Shown here one piece after another: positions 1-11,800 of a stretch of DNA of 64,000 nt. Every line of letters starts with the position of its first letter. Positions within the stretch are counted from its first letter, which is position 1. A program made the translations under genes and the position numbers. The DNA is from Taxillus chinensis (taxonomy: Eukaryota > Streptophyta > Magnoliopsida > Santalales > Loranthaceae), in NCBI GenBank assembly GCA_023512835.1, contig CM042088.1, forward strand, positions 36,101,664 through 36,165,663. Reading direction: 5' to 3'. Under the pieces are notes generated by a model that was not told the DNA's origin, did not search any database, and worked only from the letters and a program-made list of their open reading frames with translations.

Positions 1-430
1 GTCAATAGTTTTTTTTTTAAATATTACTCTCCTATCCATGTCATTTTTTATTGTACACCTTATTTTTAGTTTTGTTTTTAAAAATTATAAGCTTGTGTTC
101 ATTCAAATTTAATAATAACACATATTTAAAAATTATTTTTAAAAATAATAGATCTCATAACTGCTTTTTTATTTTTTTATTTTTAAATCTAAATTTAATT
201 CTGTTGAGAAATTCAAATATTTTTTAATTTTTTATTTCCCTATGTTTTATTACTTTGATCCACTAAATATTATTTTTTAAAAAAATTTTGGACTTAATTT
301 TGAAAAATACACTCTTTTACAATATATTTTCTTTACTATCAAACACAAATTATTTTTAAATCATAATTCAATACAAATTTTAACAAAATTTAGAAAATAA
401 AATACATAAATCCAAACTTATGCCAAATAA
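1..430. repeat. AT-rich dispersed repeat family, copy A (cut by window start)
   Basis: Very AT-rich, non-coding. The order of blocks (a T-run followed by a TTATTTC/TTTATTA tract, a GGAC..AATTTT block, CACTCTTTT, TATTTTCTTTACTATCAAA, then AATACATAAATCCAAACTTA) recurs near 5460-6070, 41870-42190 and 61920-62285, so this is a repeat family rather than unique DNA. Its class is not known to me; the recurrent terminal ACCAAACA-like motif resembles MITE ends. Confidence 0.55.
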
Positions 431-562
431 GAAAATAGTAGAGCTTATTTTTGATCAAAAATAATATTTAGAAATGGAAAAACTAAAAATAGTGGAGATT
501 TATATTTGTGAACTAAATTTGTAGTTTTATTATTATACTTTACAGTTTTTAAATAATTATTA

Positions 563-933
563 TTATGGCTTGTATGGTACGAGAAAATAAAATTGTATGA
601 AATAGAATATAATGAGAAGTATTTATTACTGGTATAAAATAGCATTAATAGAGTATTGCTTTAAAAAATTGCAAATTTATCAAACACAGTGTCATTGTCA
701 CACCCCTCCGCCCTTGCCCCGCCTCCCTGTCATGCGTCTTCTGGATCTTCATTGAGTGATTAAATAAGATAGATAATGGGTATAGATGAAAAATTAATTA
801 TCTTATATAATCACTCAATACGGTAATCAATATTATCTTATTCAAAATAATATTTATCTCAGCTTGGATGTACAAATGCAAAAATAAGATTGAATACTAT
901 TCCATTACATTTATTCGTTTGTACCAAATATCT
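563..933. mobile_element. Candidate MITE with imperfect terminal inverted repeats
   Basis: The left end has GTATGGTACGAGAAAATAAA and the right end reads as a diverged inverse (TTCGTTTGTACCAAATAT). Inside, ATTGAGTGATTA near 752 is mirrored by TAATCACTCAAT near 818, giving a hairpin, and 695-745 is a GC-rich patch. I found no convincing target duplication, so the boundaries are approximate. Confidence 0.4.
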
Positions 934-2986
934 TATTAGAGTTCTACCACAGCCTGAGCAGAAGCACCCTTTTCCTGCTAAGTATAAATTTCTTTTTCTT
1001 ATTATTATAAACTCTTAAAATTTTTCAAATTTGTTTATTATGAATGGTTAGAAGTTAGAATAAATTTTTATACGTTTTAAAATTTTAATATTTCTATTGG
1101 ACAATTAGGGGAAAAAAAGAAAGAAATCAATTTACTGATCTTTCGGATTTAAACCCATTTACGCCTCTAAATGGGCCTATTATATATATTTTGTTTAATT
1201 TGTATTTTCATGTGGATGATCATTTAAAGCTTGTTCGGTTAAATTATCTTTTTTTAAATAATAATTGTTTTTACGTAAAAAATATTTAAAAACTTATTTT
1301 TAATTTAAAAGTGTAAAAATAAAAATAATTTTTTATTATTTTAATGTTTTATTTCCAAAAATATATATTATATTTTAAATAAAAATATTTTTAATTATTG
1401 GAAATTTTGGAAACGATGGGTGAAGTTGTCGCCGCAGCCATAGCCTCACAAGGCCCCAACGAATCAAAGAACGAAGACAAACAAGAAAGCCGTGTGAAAC
1501 TTTGGTGATCATGTGGTAAAGTCATTTGCTTTGGGAATGAATATATACTCCTTCACATGGTACGCGTACCAACTACATGCATATGAGCGTGCTTTAACGT
1601 GGCCGAGTCTGACAATGTCAACCTATCTTTCTGATCTCCTTTGAGCAATTACGATAGGATAAGAGTACTAGTGAAGTCTTTTTTTTTTTTTTTAAGAAAA
1701 AATATTAAAACTTTATAAAAGTATTTTCGGTATTTTATATTTAATTTTTTTTATAAAATTTATATAATATTCCACTATTAAAAAGTATTATTTACTATCT
1801 ATAATTATTAAATTATATAAAAAAAAATTCACAACTCACAACATTTAATTTTATTATAGTGTATATTTATATAAGAAAGTAAATATAATTTAAATATATA
1901 AATTTAAGAAAAATAATTAAATATCTTATATTACTGCTCTAACTCACATTTTTAATCACACGCACTATTTTAGACGAGGTTTGAATAGAATAAATGTAAA
2001 AATCCCAGTTTTTTTCTCCCCCTATGTTACCATATTATGGTGAACACAAGTCACTTTTGATATACAATGGCGACCTTTTCTTTGTTTTTTATCCAAATAT
2101 AATATTTTAATGGATTGAAAATTATTTGATTCAAAAAAGTTCCCATGAGATTAAGTGATTACATTTTCATAAAATTAAATATAATCTTATTTTTATTTGT
2201 TGCATAAAAATAAGTTTTAAATTTGCATTTTTCATATAAGTAATAATCACATATATAGTCTTAACATATCATTAATTAATGCTTAACTCTCCTTTTATTT
2301 TCATTAAATAAACATATTATCAGGCTGACTCCCCTCTAGAGGATCTAGGACTCTTATAACTTTGGTTTAGTATACTCATACTATTTTTTTAAAACATAAC
2401 TGTTTTTAAAATATATGTATCCAGATAAATTTTTATTACTCATAAAACTTTTTAAATTCATCAAATTTACTATTTTTTTAAATAATTATATTTTAAAAAA
2501 TAATATCATATTACTAAAGACTCCTATTTGGATAGGCAAATTAGATCGGATTGAGAAAAACATGCTATTCCTAAATTAAAAATATAATATTTATCATTAA
2601 AAAACAAAAAATAGGCAGGTGAACAGGCAAAATTATACAATTTTTTTAAATATAAAATCATATTAAAACTATAATTTTGACCTGCATGATTACTGCATGA
2701 ATTTTTTACAGCCAAGTATCCGAAAGACAGCCAAAACTAGAAAAATCCAGCCATGAGTCCATATTTTATTCTTTTACAACTTGAATGAGCAGAGCAGTTC
2801 AAAATGAAGAAAGAGGAGTAAAAAAGAAAAAAACAATAAATAAAAAAGCACAGGTGGGATGAGATCCATATATTATATATAATTAATTAATATTAGCCCC
2901 CACTAATCCAGTAGTTAACACGACTCGACATGTATGAAAATGAGATAACAGTAAATTACTAGAAAACCCTCCCGACAGTAGCGAGT
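934..2986. other. AT-rich intergenic DNA
   Basis: Long A/T tracts with no recognised gene. The only patch of coding-like composition is 1416-1508, listed separately. The open frames here are short and low-complexity. This is the 3' flank of the minus-strand DUF761 gene. Confidence 0.6.
1416..1508 (+). CDS. Very small ORF in a GC-richer patch (uncertain)
   Basis: A 30-codon frame begins MGEVVAAAIASQ and ends with VKLW before a TGA. Its composition (GTCGCCGCAGCC) stands out from the AT-rich surroundings, which could mean a leftover first exon or a short peptide gene. I do not recognise it, and no TATA box or splice partner was identified. It may be chance. Confidence 0.15.
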   Translation: MGEVVAAAIASQGPNESKNEDKQESRVKLW

Positions 2987-3028
2987 ATGTTCTGTTATGC
3001 CACCCAACCGGCCCAACCAAACCAAACA

Positions 3029-3667
3029 TCACATGCTCCGAGCAAGCATTTCTTGGAATCTCCTGTACGACTCCTGCTTCTCCAATCTGAACTTCTCATG
3101 AAACCCGGCTATGAACAAGTCCGCAAGCTGGTCGATCTCATTGATTTCTGGAGGCGGGCATCCGCCGTCCGAGGTCGCATCCCGTTCCTCCTTCTCCTCC
3201 AGCCATTGCAGGTACCCCGATAGCTGTCGCGGCTCTCTGGCGGAGAGACCGGCGCTGCGCCACATCGCAGACGCAGAGTCTTCGTCGTAGAAATGGCGGC
3301 TCGTGGGCAGCCGCTCGAGGATCGGCGCGGGCACTGGCAGGACGTGGGAGCTGCTGCACCAGTTGTAGTGGAGGCGGAAGGAGCCGAAGAAAATCTTGTC
3401 CAGGTTCTTGTTCCTGCGTCGGGGACTCCTAGGATGGTGTACCAGGTAGTGGGTGAGGTGGTGGTGCTCCTTGAGGATTTGGACGAGGATGGACTTGGCA
3501 CGTGAGAGGGCGCGGGCGAAGCGGCACACGTGCGAGAGAATGAGAGTGTGGATTAGGGACTTAAGCTTCATGGAGCTCAAGGCAGTGGGAGAAGAGGGTG
3601 ATGATGATGATGGCTTCATTGAGGAAACATGAAGGGTCTGCTGCAGGTGAGATGATGGGGCAGCCAT
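3029..3667 (-). CDS. DUF761 domain-containing protein
   Basis: A single-exon gene encoding about 212 residues. The C-terminal ~40 residues (EINEIDQLADLFIAGFHEKF followed by LEKQESYRRFQEMLARSM) match the plant DUF761 signature, an acidic-hydrophobic helix followed by a QES-Y-RFQEML tail. The N-terminal half is Ser/Pro/His-rich with basic clusters (RSPRRRNKN) and a helix around LSHVCRFARALSRAKSILVQ, as in the so-called cotton fibre protein group. The frame stays open for 50 codons upstream, but I chose the Met at 3667 because a TATA box lies at 3711-3720, so the longer frame would run through the promoter. The biochemical function of DUF761 proteins is not established. It has no gene neighbours on either side and appears intact. 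Confidence 0.8.
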   Translation of the reverse strand: MAAPSSHLQQTLHVSSMKPSSSSPSSPTALSSMKLKSLIHTLILSHVCRFARALSRAKSILVQILKEHHHLTHYLVHHPRSPRRRNKNLDKIFFGSFRLHYNWCSSSHVLPVPAPILERLPTSRHFYDEDSASAMWRSAGLSAREPRQLSGYLQWLEEKEERDATSDGGCPPPEINEIDQLADLFIAGFHEKFRLEKQESYRRFQEMLARSM

Positions 3668-3710
3668 TTTGTGTGGTTGTGTGTTGTCTGCCAATGTGTG
3701 GGAGAGTGGG

Positions 3711-3720
3711 GGTTTTATAG
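3711..3720 (-). promoter_or_regulatory. TATA box of the DUF761 gene
   Basis: On the minus strand the sequence reads CTATAAAACC, 44 bp upstream of the chosen ATG at 3667. Transcription would then start roughly 30 bp downstream, leaving a very short leader. This placement is the main reason for choosing the internal Met as the start. Confidence 0.6.
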
Positions 3721-3820
3721 AACGATACAATGCTTCAGATCCCCAATTCACCACTGGAAACTTGAGAATTTTCAAAAGTACCATTTGTTCCAAGGAGTAC
3801 TTGTTCGTGGGCTCCATTTT

Positions 3821-5459
3821 TTAAAAAGGAGGAAATTGTGACGTTCCCTCCGGTGGGATTTAAATGATGCAGTACGAAAAGAAAGAATAGTTGTTGTTTT
3901 TCCTCTCTTTACACCGTGGCCTTAGATACGTGAAACCATCATGCTTGTTGATTGGTTAGACTAAGGGTTGGAAATGAAATATACCATTGAAATGTTCATG
4001 TCTGTTTGTTTGATTTTTTCTTTTAATAAATCGATCAAATTTTAATGAAAATATTCATATTTGATCATGAGTAAGCAGAACTCCAAACTGATCATGACTA
4101 TTGAACAAGTTGATTCTGATTTATTCAAGTTGCCCAATGATAAAGAATAAAAAACTTTTTTATGGTTAATAATTGACATAAATAAATTAAAATATCATCT
4201 AAGATTTGAATAACTACATGTTATCATTCGACTTCCAATCAAATTAACTTATTCGATTTAAAATCAAAATTGATAAATGACTAAGGGAGTAAGTGATGGC
4301 ATAAAACTTCACAATTGGAAATTATGAATCAGCTTAACAAGCTCAAGATGGTCATTTTCAATGATAAAATATAAATGGTAATGTGTTTGCCATTGATTAA
4401 TATAATGGATTGTTCTTGGATTTTTAGGTAGTTGAATTATATATAAATCTCATGCGTACGTGTATGAGTCTTTATTAATAAAAATTAATTTCACGATTGC
4501 CAAAATGGAGATGTGGGTCGTGGACTCATGTGAGATGGAAGCGGTTGCAAAGTTGGAGGCGCGGCTCGTCAGATGGGGAAGTAAATAAGGCTCATTCTTC
4601 GCTGACGCGATAGGGCAACCCTGCCAACCATACTGTTTCTGTGACGCACGGTGGCAGTTATGCAATTATACTGTAAATTATCGTATCTTATAATAGGAGT
4701 GGTAAATTCTATGTAAGTAATTATAGAGCATGTTAGTAATAGTTTTAATTTTTATAATTTTAAAATAATTTGAAAAATATATATTTGAAAAATAGTATCT
4801 ATTTTTTAAAATTAAAATTATATTTTTTAAAATAATATTTAATAGCGCCAATTAATAAAATAAAAAATAAAAAATAAAAAATTATTTAAATATCACATAA
4901 TTAAATTTAAATTTTAAAATTAAAAAATTAGAAATAATTTTTAAAAATGTTAGAATCCACATTTTTTTTACGGCTTTTAACAAAAGAAATTAAGTTGAAT
5001 TAAATGATCTACATTTGGGTTTCAACCGATTTTGGATGTGCATAGGGATATATTTGGGTAGATTCATAATCAATCATTTCGAGATTGGAGAATAATTATG
5101 AAATATCATATCTAGCTAAGAACACATTAATTTGCATTCATCTATCAACAATATCATATCATACATATATAATTGATAAGATATATCATCTTCTAAAGAA
5201 GGGGGAAAACAAATTGAAGGATACGTTGATGCATTTGTTCATGGTAAAATTCCAGATAATATTATCGGATCCAAACAAGATTCGGCGACCGTTTTTGACA
5301 AGGGTGGACTCATTTTAATTTAAAATTAATAAATTTTTGATTTTTTTTAAAAATTACGTGTCATGTAGTTTTTTATTAAAATAGTTTATAGAAATCCATT
5401 TAGTATGAATTTTACTTTTTGTATTTTATTTTATGAGTTATGTTAGATATCATGTTAAT
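3821..5459. other. AT-rich intergenic DNA
   Basis: Upstream of the DUF761 gene. There is a moderately GC-rich patch at about 4490-4665 with no recognised product, then A/T-rich low-complexity sequence from 4735 to 4960. No gene is supported. Confidence 0.5.
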
Positions 5460-6070
5460 TGTAATTTGAAAACATTTTCTGGTAGGAAAAAGAATATGTT
5501 TTAAAAATAGCATGTATTTTTTAAACTTGAATCTCATAAAAATTTCAAATAAATAATATTTGATGGGCTAAAGTAATAAAATAGAGAAAAAGTATAAAAT
5601 AAAAAATTTAAAAATTATGTAGGTCTCCTGATAGAATTGAGTTTATACTTAAAAACAAAAAATAATTAGAAATATTTTTTTAAATAACTATTGAGACCTG
5701 TTTTAAAAATGGTTTTTAAACTTTTATTACTTTTAAATTAGGAAGAGCCAACATTGAGCCCACTATTTTCAAAAACGATACAGCTAATTGGGTGTACCAA
5801 ACATACACTAATTATTTTTTATTTTTAAATTTAAACTCAATTTCGTGAAGGGATCCAAATAATTTTTTTACTTTTCCTTTATTTTATTATATGGGTCCAT
5901 TATATTTTCTAAATTTTGGTTGAATCTAATTTTAACAAAACACACACTTTTCAAAATATATATTCTCTTTTATACCAAACAAAAATTATTTTTAAATTGG
6001 GAATTTCGTATGAACTCCAGTAAAGAAATTGAAATACATAAACCAAAACATGAACCAAACATACCCTATA
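5460..6070. repeat. AT-rich dispersed repeat family, copy B (two copies in opposite orientation)
   Basis: The part from about 5460 to 5700 is the reverse complement of the family consensus (AAGAATATGTTTTAAAAATA, then a GATGGGCT..AATAAAATAGA block). The part from about 5800 to 6070 is in the forward sense and ends ACATGAACCAAACATACCCT. The pair therefore forms a large imperfect foldback. No coding potential. Confidence 0.5.
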
Positions 6071-6399
6071 TTGTTATTGTAGGTAATTATTAATAAGCAC
6101 AAGTAAGAAAAATATACACATAATTATCGATGACTTCTTTTATTCTATTCTCTTTCATAATTGTAAATAGATAAAAGTTTTTATATATTTATTTTGATAA
6201 CGATTGTATAATAAAATATTTATGCAAGATATAGAATATGATAAAAAGAAAAGAAAGTTGTCAATCGTAATATACAGTTGTGATACACTAGAGCTAGTCA
6301 ATCCAATATCAAATGATAAAGGAGGAAATTTGGATATTAACGCACTTGGCTGTGCTCAATTCCGAGTAAAAATGAAGAAGTTATGGTCAAAATAGTTTT

Positions 6400-6993
6400 G
6401 AATTCCTCTGAGTTTCATAAGTTTCTTCGAGCATCTCACTCCTTCGAGCTTCAGTGGTCCATCCAACAATTTGAATCATCCAAGGTTTAACAATCCATCT
6501 GATGATCTGAATCCTCCGGGATTTAGCAATCCATTTGAGGATTTGACTCCATTTGAGTATCTGACTAATTCAACCTTTAGCAGTCCATTTGAGGATTTGA
6601 ATCTATCTGAGCATCTAACTCCTTCGAGTTTCACGAGTTCCTCTAAACATTTTACTCCATCGAGTCACATGACTCCTCCGAGTTTCACAAGTTCCTTTGA
6701 GTTTTGTTAGTTTCTTTGAGCATCTCACTCCTTTGTGTTGCTTAACTCCTCCAATTTTCACGAGTTCCTAAGAACATCTGACTTATCCAAGTTGCAGGAC
6801 TCCTTCTTAAAGTTTCACGATTTTCTCCGAGCATCTAATTATTCTAAGTTTCATGAGTTCCTTTGAGCATTTGACTCCTTCGAGTGCATGATTCTTCCAA
6901 GTTTCACTAGTTCCTTCGAACATCAGAGTCCTTTGAGTTGCGTAACTCCTCTGAGTTGTATGACTCCTTTGATTTGAAAATTCTCTGAAATTA
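6400..6993 (+). repeat. Degenerate tandem repeat block with TCC(T/G)(T/C)CGAGTTTCA units
   Basis: Short imperfect units such as CTCCGAGTTTCACAAGTTCC and TTTGAGCATCTGACTCC recur for about 600 bp. The frame at 6471-6710 is open only because the units are spelled in phase, giving PFEDL/TPPSFTSS-type peptide repeats. The LTR element at 6999 cuts the block, and the interrupted DNA resumes at 15390. A similar style of repeat occurs at 33180-33640 next to LTR-like DNA. Confidence 0.5.
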
Positions 6994-6998
6994 GGGCC
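6994..6998. repeat. Target-site duplication, left
   Basis: GGGCC lies directly before the 5' LTR and is repeated at 15385-15389 directly after the 3' LTR. A 5-bp duplication is normal for LTR-retrotransposon integrase. Confidence 0.85.
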
Positions 6999-7629
6999 TG
7001 TAATGACCCGTGTGTAACCCGTGTGTAAGGAGTTAACCACAAACACCTTGGATGTTGGTACACAAGTTTAAGGTAAGAGATGAGCCCAAGAGGGGACTTT
7101 TGAGAGGTGCATGTGTCAAGCGATAGCGTACATTTATGCCCTAGGGAGATCTTATGCGTATACAAGGCGGTTTTAAGCTGTTTTGGCCGATCTTGGAGCT
7201 CACTTTTGACCTAGTAGATGGCCTCAAACAATTGGCGTGCAAGAACAAAAGTTTCTTAGAATGAGGTCCTCTATCTACCACGAAATTTCAGAGCATTTGG
7301 AGCTGCACGTGAATTCACCCATTTCACGTGCAAGCATATTTTGCTTCTCAGGCCTCTACAAGATGCAAGGAGACTTGGGGTAAAGTTTGAGTGCATTTGG
7401 AGCTGCACGCCAATTGGGGAATTGGCGTTCAAATTGGCGTGCGGCATATTTTTGCATGGTTACCTTGGTTTTGTTATTCTAATCATCTTTTTCCAAAGGA
7501 CTAGGTTGGAATAGTGAGTATTTTGGTGTGTATGGATGCGGAAAGGTTGTAGCTTGTGTAATCAAAACTACGTCGTTTTGATCCTGGGTTTCACTTAATC
7601 AAAACTACGTCGTTTTGATAATGGGAGGT

Positions 7630-7639
7630 CTATATAAGG
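7630..7639 (+). promoter_or_regulatory. TATA box of the LARD 5' LTR
   Basis: CTATATAAGG follows the two ACGT-centred palindromes and precedes the TCTAGGGTTAGGGTT leader. In the 3' LTR one A is missing (CTATATAGG). Confidence 0.6.
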
Positions 7640-8221
7640 ATGAGGAGACTCCTTGTTCTAGGGTTAGGGTTCTTTTTCACCGTCGCGGAGAGAGAGAGGG
7701 AGAGAGAGAGAGAGGGAAGGAAGGAGAGCCGCCGGCTTTGCCGCCGGAGCGTCGTGCGTGGGGAAGACAACGTCTAACGTGGAAGCAAGGCGGAGGATGT
7801 TTTCAAGGTAGGATTCCGTTTTCCTAAATCCTCCTCCGTCCTGGGGTCCTAGGGCGAATATTATATTATTTATATGTAAATTCATATAGGTGTGACCTCC
7901 TATATGAGTTGGCCTTAATGGCGATTTTGGTGTTTCTGGTGTTTGTGTGATGCATGAAAAGTGTTTGATAAAATGCCCGTGCGACATCCCGCTACATATT
8001 TGATGAAATGCCGTGTAAACTTAGTGTGTATATGCCCATTAAGTGTTTGGTAATATGTCCGTGTGATCGGACTTGTGGTTTAGTGTATGTATGTTTCTCG
8101 GATGTTTGCTCTATGGCCCGAATGGTTGGGTTTGTGCGCTTGTGAACGGGTGCACACCAAGTGTTTGGTTGTATGCTTGAGTGACCATGTGTGTTGTGTG
8201 CTTGATCGTGGTATCCGGCTC

Positions 8222-8299
8222 GAAGAGGCGGTTAAATCACTTGGCCTGAAGAGGCGGTTAAATCACTTGGCCCGAAGAGGCGGTTAAATCACTTGTGGT
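8222..8299 (+). repeat. 26-bp tandem repeat, 3 copies (5' LTR)
   Basis: The unit GAAGAGGCGGTTAAATCACT plus TTGGCC recurs at 8222, 8248 and 8274. The other LTR has five copies. Confidence 0.85.
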
Positions 8300-8813
8300 T
8301 AAAGTGTTAGCTCGTGTGGCGGGGGAAGATTGGAAATTGTTGATGTGGTTGTTATTATGTTTGTTGAAATTATTGTATCACGACACCGCACTTGTACACA
8401 TGGCATGAGATGCTAGAACATGGGATGGGTTGGGAGACATGATCCCTCTTGAGCCGTGGTTACTCACCCCTCCCTCTGTGTTTGTTTGTTTTCCAGGGAC
8501 TTACAGGCGTTAGGTGGATACACCGGGGTGGAAGAACCTCTCCACTTTATTGTTCATTTCGGTAATGTACTTTTTATGATTTATGTAACCCCAGGGAGGG
8601 GAATGTACTAAGGGATTGAACCGTAATCGGGGACTTGGTTGTTTTGTGAACCTTTGATGTTTTGGAATTAAATAAAGATGTGGCTTATTTGATTTATTGT
8701 AATTGTTAGACTTGCTTGTGTGGCATCCAAGAATCCAACCCCATTGCCCTCCGTGTGGGTGAATGGGAGTCACGCACCGGTTTCCTGGGTTGGAAATCCG
8801 GGGCGTGACAATA

Positions 8814-8828
8814 TGGTATCGAGCATGG
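8814..8828 (+). other. Primer binding site of the LARD-like element
   Basis: TGGTATCGAGCATGG starts 3 bp after the LTR end. It matches the usual plant initiator-Met tRNA primer site TGGTATCAGAGC with changes in the middle. Confidence 0.7.
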
Positions 8829-11800
8829 TCTAGTTGGCCTAGGGTATGGGCGGACTTGGTTATCTTGAGTCCTTTGGAGGAGCCCGGAGGGACATGCCGA
8901 TCAACATGGTCCTCTTGGAGCCTCCAAGGTGTACTTGGGGTAGTCCGGTCTTGTGGTAGGATTTGCATGCATTGGCATTAGGGCACTAGTTGCATTGGTT
9001 GTTGTATGTGAAGGTGTGGATACCTGAAAAAAAAAAAATTAATTGTGATAAAAGAAAAATATGAATAATGTGATAAGGTGAGAACCGTGCAACTCGATTA
9101 ACTCTGATTTTATGACAACTTGATGTGTGCTTGTGGAATCTTGTTTGGCAATGTGGTTTAATGAGAACTAAAATGTGTGCAAGTGTGTGTAATTGTATGG
9201 ATAAATGGTTGAACGTGATAAAGTTTAATTGTGCAACTCGAAATTTTGTGATGATTCGAGCATGAAAACATGGAAAAGAATTTGTGGTATTACCGGCGTT
9301 TGTGGACGTGAAGCTTGTGAAATGTGAACGAACAAAAATAAAATAAAATAAAATAAAATAAAATACAATAATGTTGGTGTTCTGTGAATGATTGAGTATG
9401 TGCCTTTGTATGGTGTTGTGTGGAGGAAGGCGATGTTGTGTTCAAAACGATGAGATATCCACTTAAGTATAGAATTATATGGGCAATGAAAAGGTGTGAA
9501 CTTGTTGTAGGGTGTGAACTTGTATAGTTTGTGATGTGCATCCATGAATTTGTGTGGTGATAATGCATGTTTTGAGGTTAGTTATAGTTCGGAATGCCTA
9601 GTGGTAATGGTATTGAGATTATTGAGTGATAACCTAGAGCGCCGCCTTTTCGTGGAGCCAATGTCTCCGAAAATTGTGACCGGTACGACTATTGAGGTAG
9701 CAAAGAAGCCCCCGCCCCCGGGGCAAGTGGGAGAGCCGCAAGATGAAGTAATGATATAATCATGGCAGGTTGGCATCTTAAGCCTTGTAATTTAAGAGTT
9801 GAAGGATGAGATTCGACAACCGATTAAGAGCGAGGTACGTCGAGAGCTATCAACCCACATCATCGGGGGATCTTGGGTGAAGATTAATTGAAGCATAGTT
9901 GCCCGATCGCAGAAAGGGGCTCAAGAGGTAGAGACCAGGTTTCCCAAAAGGGGTTGTTCTTGCAAGTGGACAACCGGGACATTGGAAAAGAGTATGGCGG
10001 AAGAAGTACTAGTGTCGCGTCATGGAAAAGTAGGACATCTCCAGACGCCTGTTTTGGTAAAGCAAGTCTTGGTGCTGAAGACGGCCCAACGAGCTAGGAA
10101 TAAAGCAAAATTCAAGTGAGGCTAGGAGAAGAGCATGGCGAACTTTCCTTAGTAAGGGTACGATTTTGATTCTCGCGTGTTAAGATTCTTGTTAGTGGTG
10201 GTATCATATTCCTTTAATGATAGTGATCGGTTGAGTCTCGTCTCGGATTAGGTGAGGTCGGGTGAACCTTTGATTGTTGCGTTTCTAGCAATTTAATTAA
10301 GACACTTGTGATAGAGGGGTATTTTCATTTGGGTGGGCTCTTGAGCCACTTGTTTTGTGTTGGGTGAGGCTTAAGGTCGTTTGAGTTACCATTTTGGATG
10401 GACGTAGTTGGAGACCTACTAGAGAATAAATGAGTAAAATAAATAAAAATATATATATGATACCAAAAGACTAGTAAATTACTAATGGTTATAAACAGTT
10501 GTTGGAAAGAGTTGGTGGTTTTAATATGGTCTAAAGTGTTAATCGTATCTTTGTGTAGTAGTCAATTTTGGGCGCCCGTGTGTGAGGAAAGTAATAAATG
10601 TTCCCGTGTTACCCTTAATACTCTAGCGTAGGTGAGATTACCTCTGGCCTAGCTAGCCTAGGAAGCCGGAGGCATGAGTTAGTGGCTTGTGGGTAGTGTG
10701 TGACCCCATTGTGGCAACCCTGAGTAATAAAATGTGTTTTCATGTGAGTAGAGGTTTCGTAGATGTGCTACATTAAGAAGGATATTCTTCGGGTAACCTT
10801 TCCAAGTGTCAAGGCCGAGGGAGGAAATTGCCACTAGTATAACCCACCCTTGAGTCATTGAAATCTAAATTGATTGGCAGAGTGGTATGTGGTTTTAAGA
10901 TTCTTGTGGGTGTCCTATGGAGATGGCCGCAAATTCTTGGGTGGCCAAACATTGACCACGTGTCATGCCGGTGGTGTGTGAAAGACCTTGGGTAATGTTC
11001 ATAGGATATGTGGTGAAATGGGTTTTCGTATGTACAAAAATGTGATGAGTTCGGAACTAGGTTACGAGTGAGTTTATAGGATCGTGCCCAGTGAACCCAA
11101 TCGGTGCAAAGGTGCAAGCGAGTGAGATTGGGCGGCCTTGTTTGGGTTTTTCCTCATAATTGGGAGACACCTTCCGAGGGGTTGAGGATGTACTCCTGGT
11201 GGTAGGACCATTCGTTAATCCATGTCGTGTGGGTAATAGGCTTAAAAGAGGCGAGGAGGTGGGGACTAGATGTCCTCTCTTACATGTGTTCTACACGGTA
11301 ATTTATTTCGTGTGTTGTGGTTGCTTTGTTTTGTTGTGTGTGTTACATATGTGCTAAAGGAGTAGCAAAGTTCTTATGTGTGGGCCTCGTGGCATTCATA
11401 TGCAGAGGAGTAAGAGGTGATGCTCGCATATTATGTCGGTGTGGGATGAAGAGGGGTGTTATGTGTAATGTTGATGTTATTCCTTGTCACATGTGATGGC
11501 ATGCTAAGTTAAAGTGTGAAAGTATTGATGCGTTGTGATTACTAAATGGAGTCGGATGTGAGTTTTGCTTGTAAGGGGTATTAGTCTACCCCTTTGGGGG
11601 AGACTTGTGTCCTGCGGCTATCATGGGGTCCTCATGCTACATATGTTCTTCTTGAAAGTCTTTCGTGTGCGTTTTTGATGCGGTAAGTGAGATGGTCCAC
11701 GCCATCAAAGTGTTGGTGTGTTTGGAAGCTACGTGAATGTCCCGAATAAGGAGTTTGCATGTCTCGTTTCTTGTGCCTACCCGGAGGAATTGCAGTGACC

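Larger units (their letters stand above)
6999..8810 (+). repeat. 5' LTR of the LARD-like element
   Basis: Starts TG and ends CA. It contains two copies of a near-palindrome centred on CTACGTCG (7561-7582 and 7598-7619), a TATA box at 7630-7639 (CTATATAAGG), a GA-rich leader, three 26-bp tandem units at 8222-8299, a GAGC..CTCA hairpin near 8450-8466 and an AATAAA at about 8669. Confidence 0.9.

Noticed and set aside
3109..3505. Overlapping frames in other phases of the DUF761 gene (both strands)
   Set aside because: Shadows of the GC-rich coding sequence; only the minus-strand frame ending at 3029 has the DUF761 signature.
3668..3817. 50-codon N-terminal extension of the DUF761 frame
   Set aside because: It would span the TATA box at 3711-3720 and its residues do not resemble the family N-terminus.
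6471..6710. 79-codon repetitive frame (PFEDL, TPPSFTSS)
   Set aside because: It follows the degenerate DNA repeat block, which continues out of frame on both sides.
8222..8299. CRISPR-like regular repeat
   Set aside because: Plant LTR context and head-to-tail 26-bp units without spacers; it is a simple tandem repeat.
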